DNA from: Neobacillus sp. PS3-12
Lineage (GTDB): Bacteria > Bacillota > Bacilli > Bacillales > Cytobacillaceae
Length of the DNA: 64,000 nucleotides
Direction: 5' to 3'
Assembly (NCBI RefSeq): GCF_030915385.1
Contig: NZ_CP133268.1
Coordinates: forward strand, 5,548,024 to 5,612,023
Below, one piece after another: positions 63,999 to 64,000 of this stretch (positions within the stretch are counted from its first letter, which is position 1; the number at the start of each line of letters is the position of its first letter). The notes under the pieces were generated by a model. The model ran no database searches. It worked only from the letters and a program-made list of their open reading frames with translations, and was not told the DNA's origin. The position numbers and the translations under genes were made by a program.

Positions 63999-64000
63999 GA

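Noticed and set aside
1..64000. CRISPR arrays, prophage and restriction-modification islands
   Set aside because: No regularly spaced repeats, phage structural genes or methyltransferase motifs were seen anywhere in the window.

Overview
The window is chromosomal DNA from a low-G+C, endospore-forming Firmicute, most likely a Bacillaceae (Bacillus sensu lato). The evidence is purine-rich AGGAGG-type ribosome binding sites, frequent TTG/GTG starts, an SspH-type spore protein, a YppF-like protein, YvbH-like, EcsC, TerC and UppP homologues, and dense bidirectional intrinsic terminators. There are no rRNA or tRNA genes, no CRISPR array and no prophage. Most genes stand alone or in groups of two or three, each closed by a hairpin terminator.

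Layout. 0-10 kb: the N-terminus of an FtsH-like protease (cut by the window edge), a small membrane protein, a secreted transglutaminase-like protein, a tiny unannotated-size ORF, an EamA exporter, a MobA/MocA-like nucleotidyltransferase, about 0.9 kb of decayed sequence, a luciferase-like oxidoreductase, a TerC-family membrane protein with a structured leader, a MaoC hydratase and an HpcH/HpaI aldolase. 10-14.4 kb: two sensor kinases, the first (hybrid, dCache-HAMP-HisKA-HATPase-REC) split by a frameshift. 14.7-20.5 kb: YvbH-like PH-domain protein, uppP, a D-2-hydroxyacid dehydrogenase, small genes and an acetolactate synthase-like enzyme. 20.5-22.7 kb: a three-gene extracytosolic flavin module (FMN-binding protein, ApbE, RnfD/NqrB-like membrane protein). 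22.9-27 kb: a decaying anaerobic CO dehydrogenase locus. Its cooS carries both a TnpB-type insertion and an out-of-frame internal deletion, and its cooC is truncated. 27-34.7 kb: two HAD phosphatases, a frameshifted threonine aldolase, a lipoprotein, an EcsC protein, a diguanylate cyclase and a cold-shock gene. 35-39.3 kb: sbcC and a frameshifted sbcD. 39.5-45.5 kb: MBL hydrolase, CoA-transferase, NhaC-type antiporter and a PAS-GGDEF-EAL protein. 45.8-54 kb: small genes including sspH, a CDF metal exporter behind a Fur-like box, UspA, RidA, YgbA-like, PAP2, aldo-keto reductase and FMN reductase. 54-64 kb: a complete FtsH-like paralogue of the gene at the left edge, an M20 dipeptidase, a PAS-GGDEF cyclase, dsdA, a crotonase and uncharacterised genes.

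The most notable points are these. (1) The CODH locus is eroded by at least three separate events, including a 2.1-kb TnpB-only element whose ends carry matching inverted arms. Removing the element restores the cooS frame exactly. (2) The ApbE/FMN-bind/RnfD-like module stands alone, without a full Rnf or Nqr complex. (3) Three genes (hybrid kinase, sbcD, threonine aldolase) are each broken by one base in a coding-strand A4-A5 run before G, and two of the sites share the 11-mer AAGAAAAGCGG. That pattern suggests either systematic homopolymer error in the assembly or slippage. (4) Two similar FtsH-like proteases lie about 54 kb apart. (5) Cyclic-di-GMP signalling is well represented, with two cyclases and one GGDEF-EAL protein.
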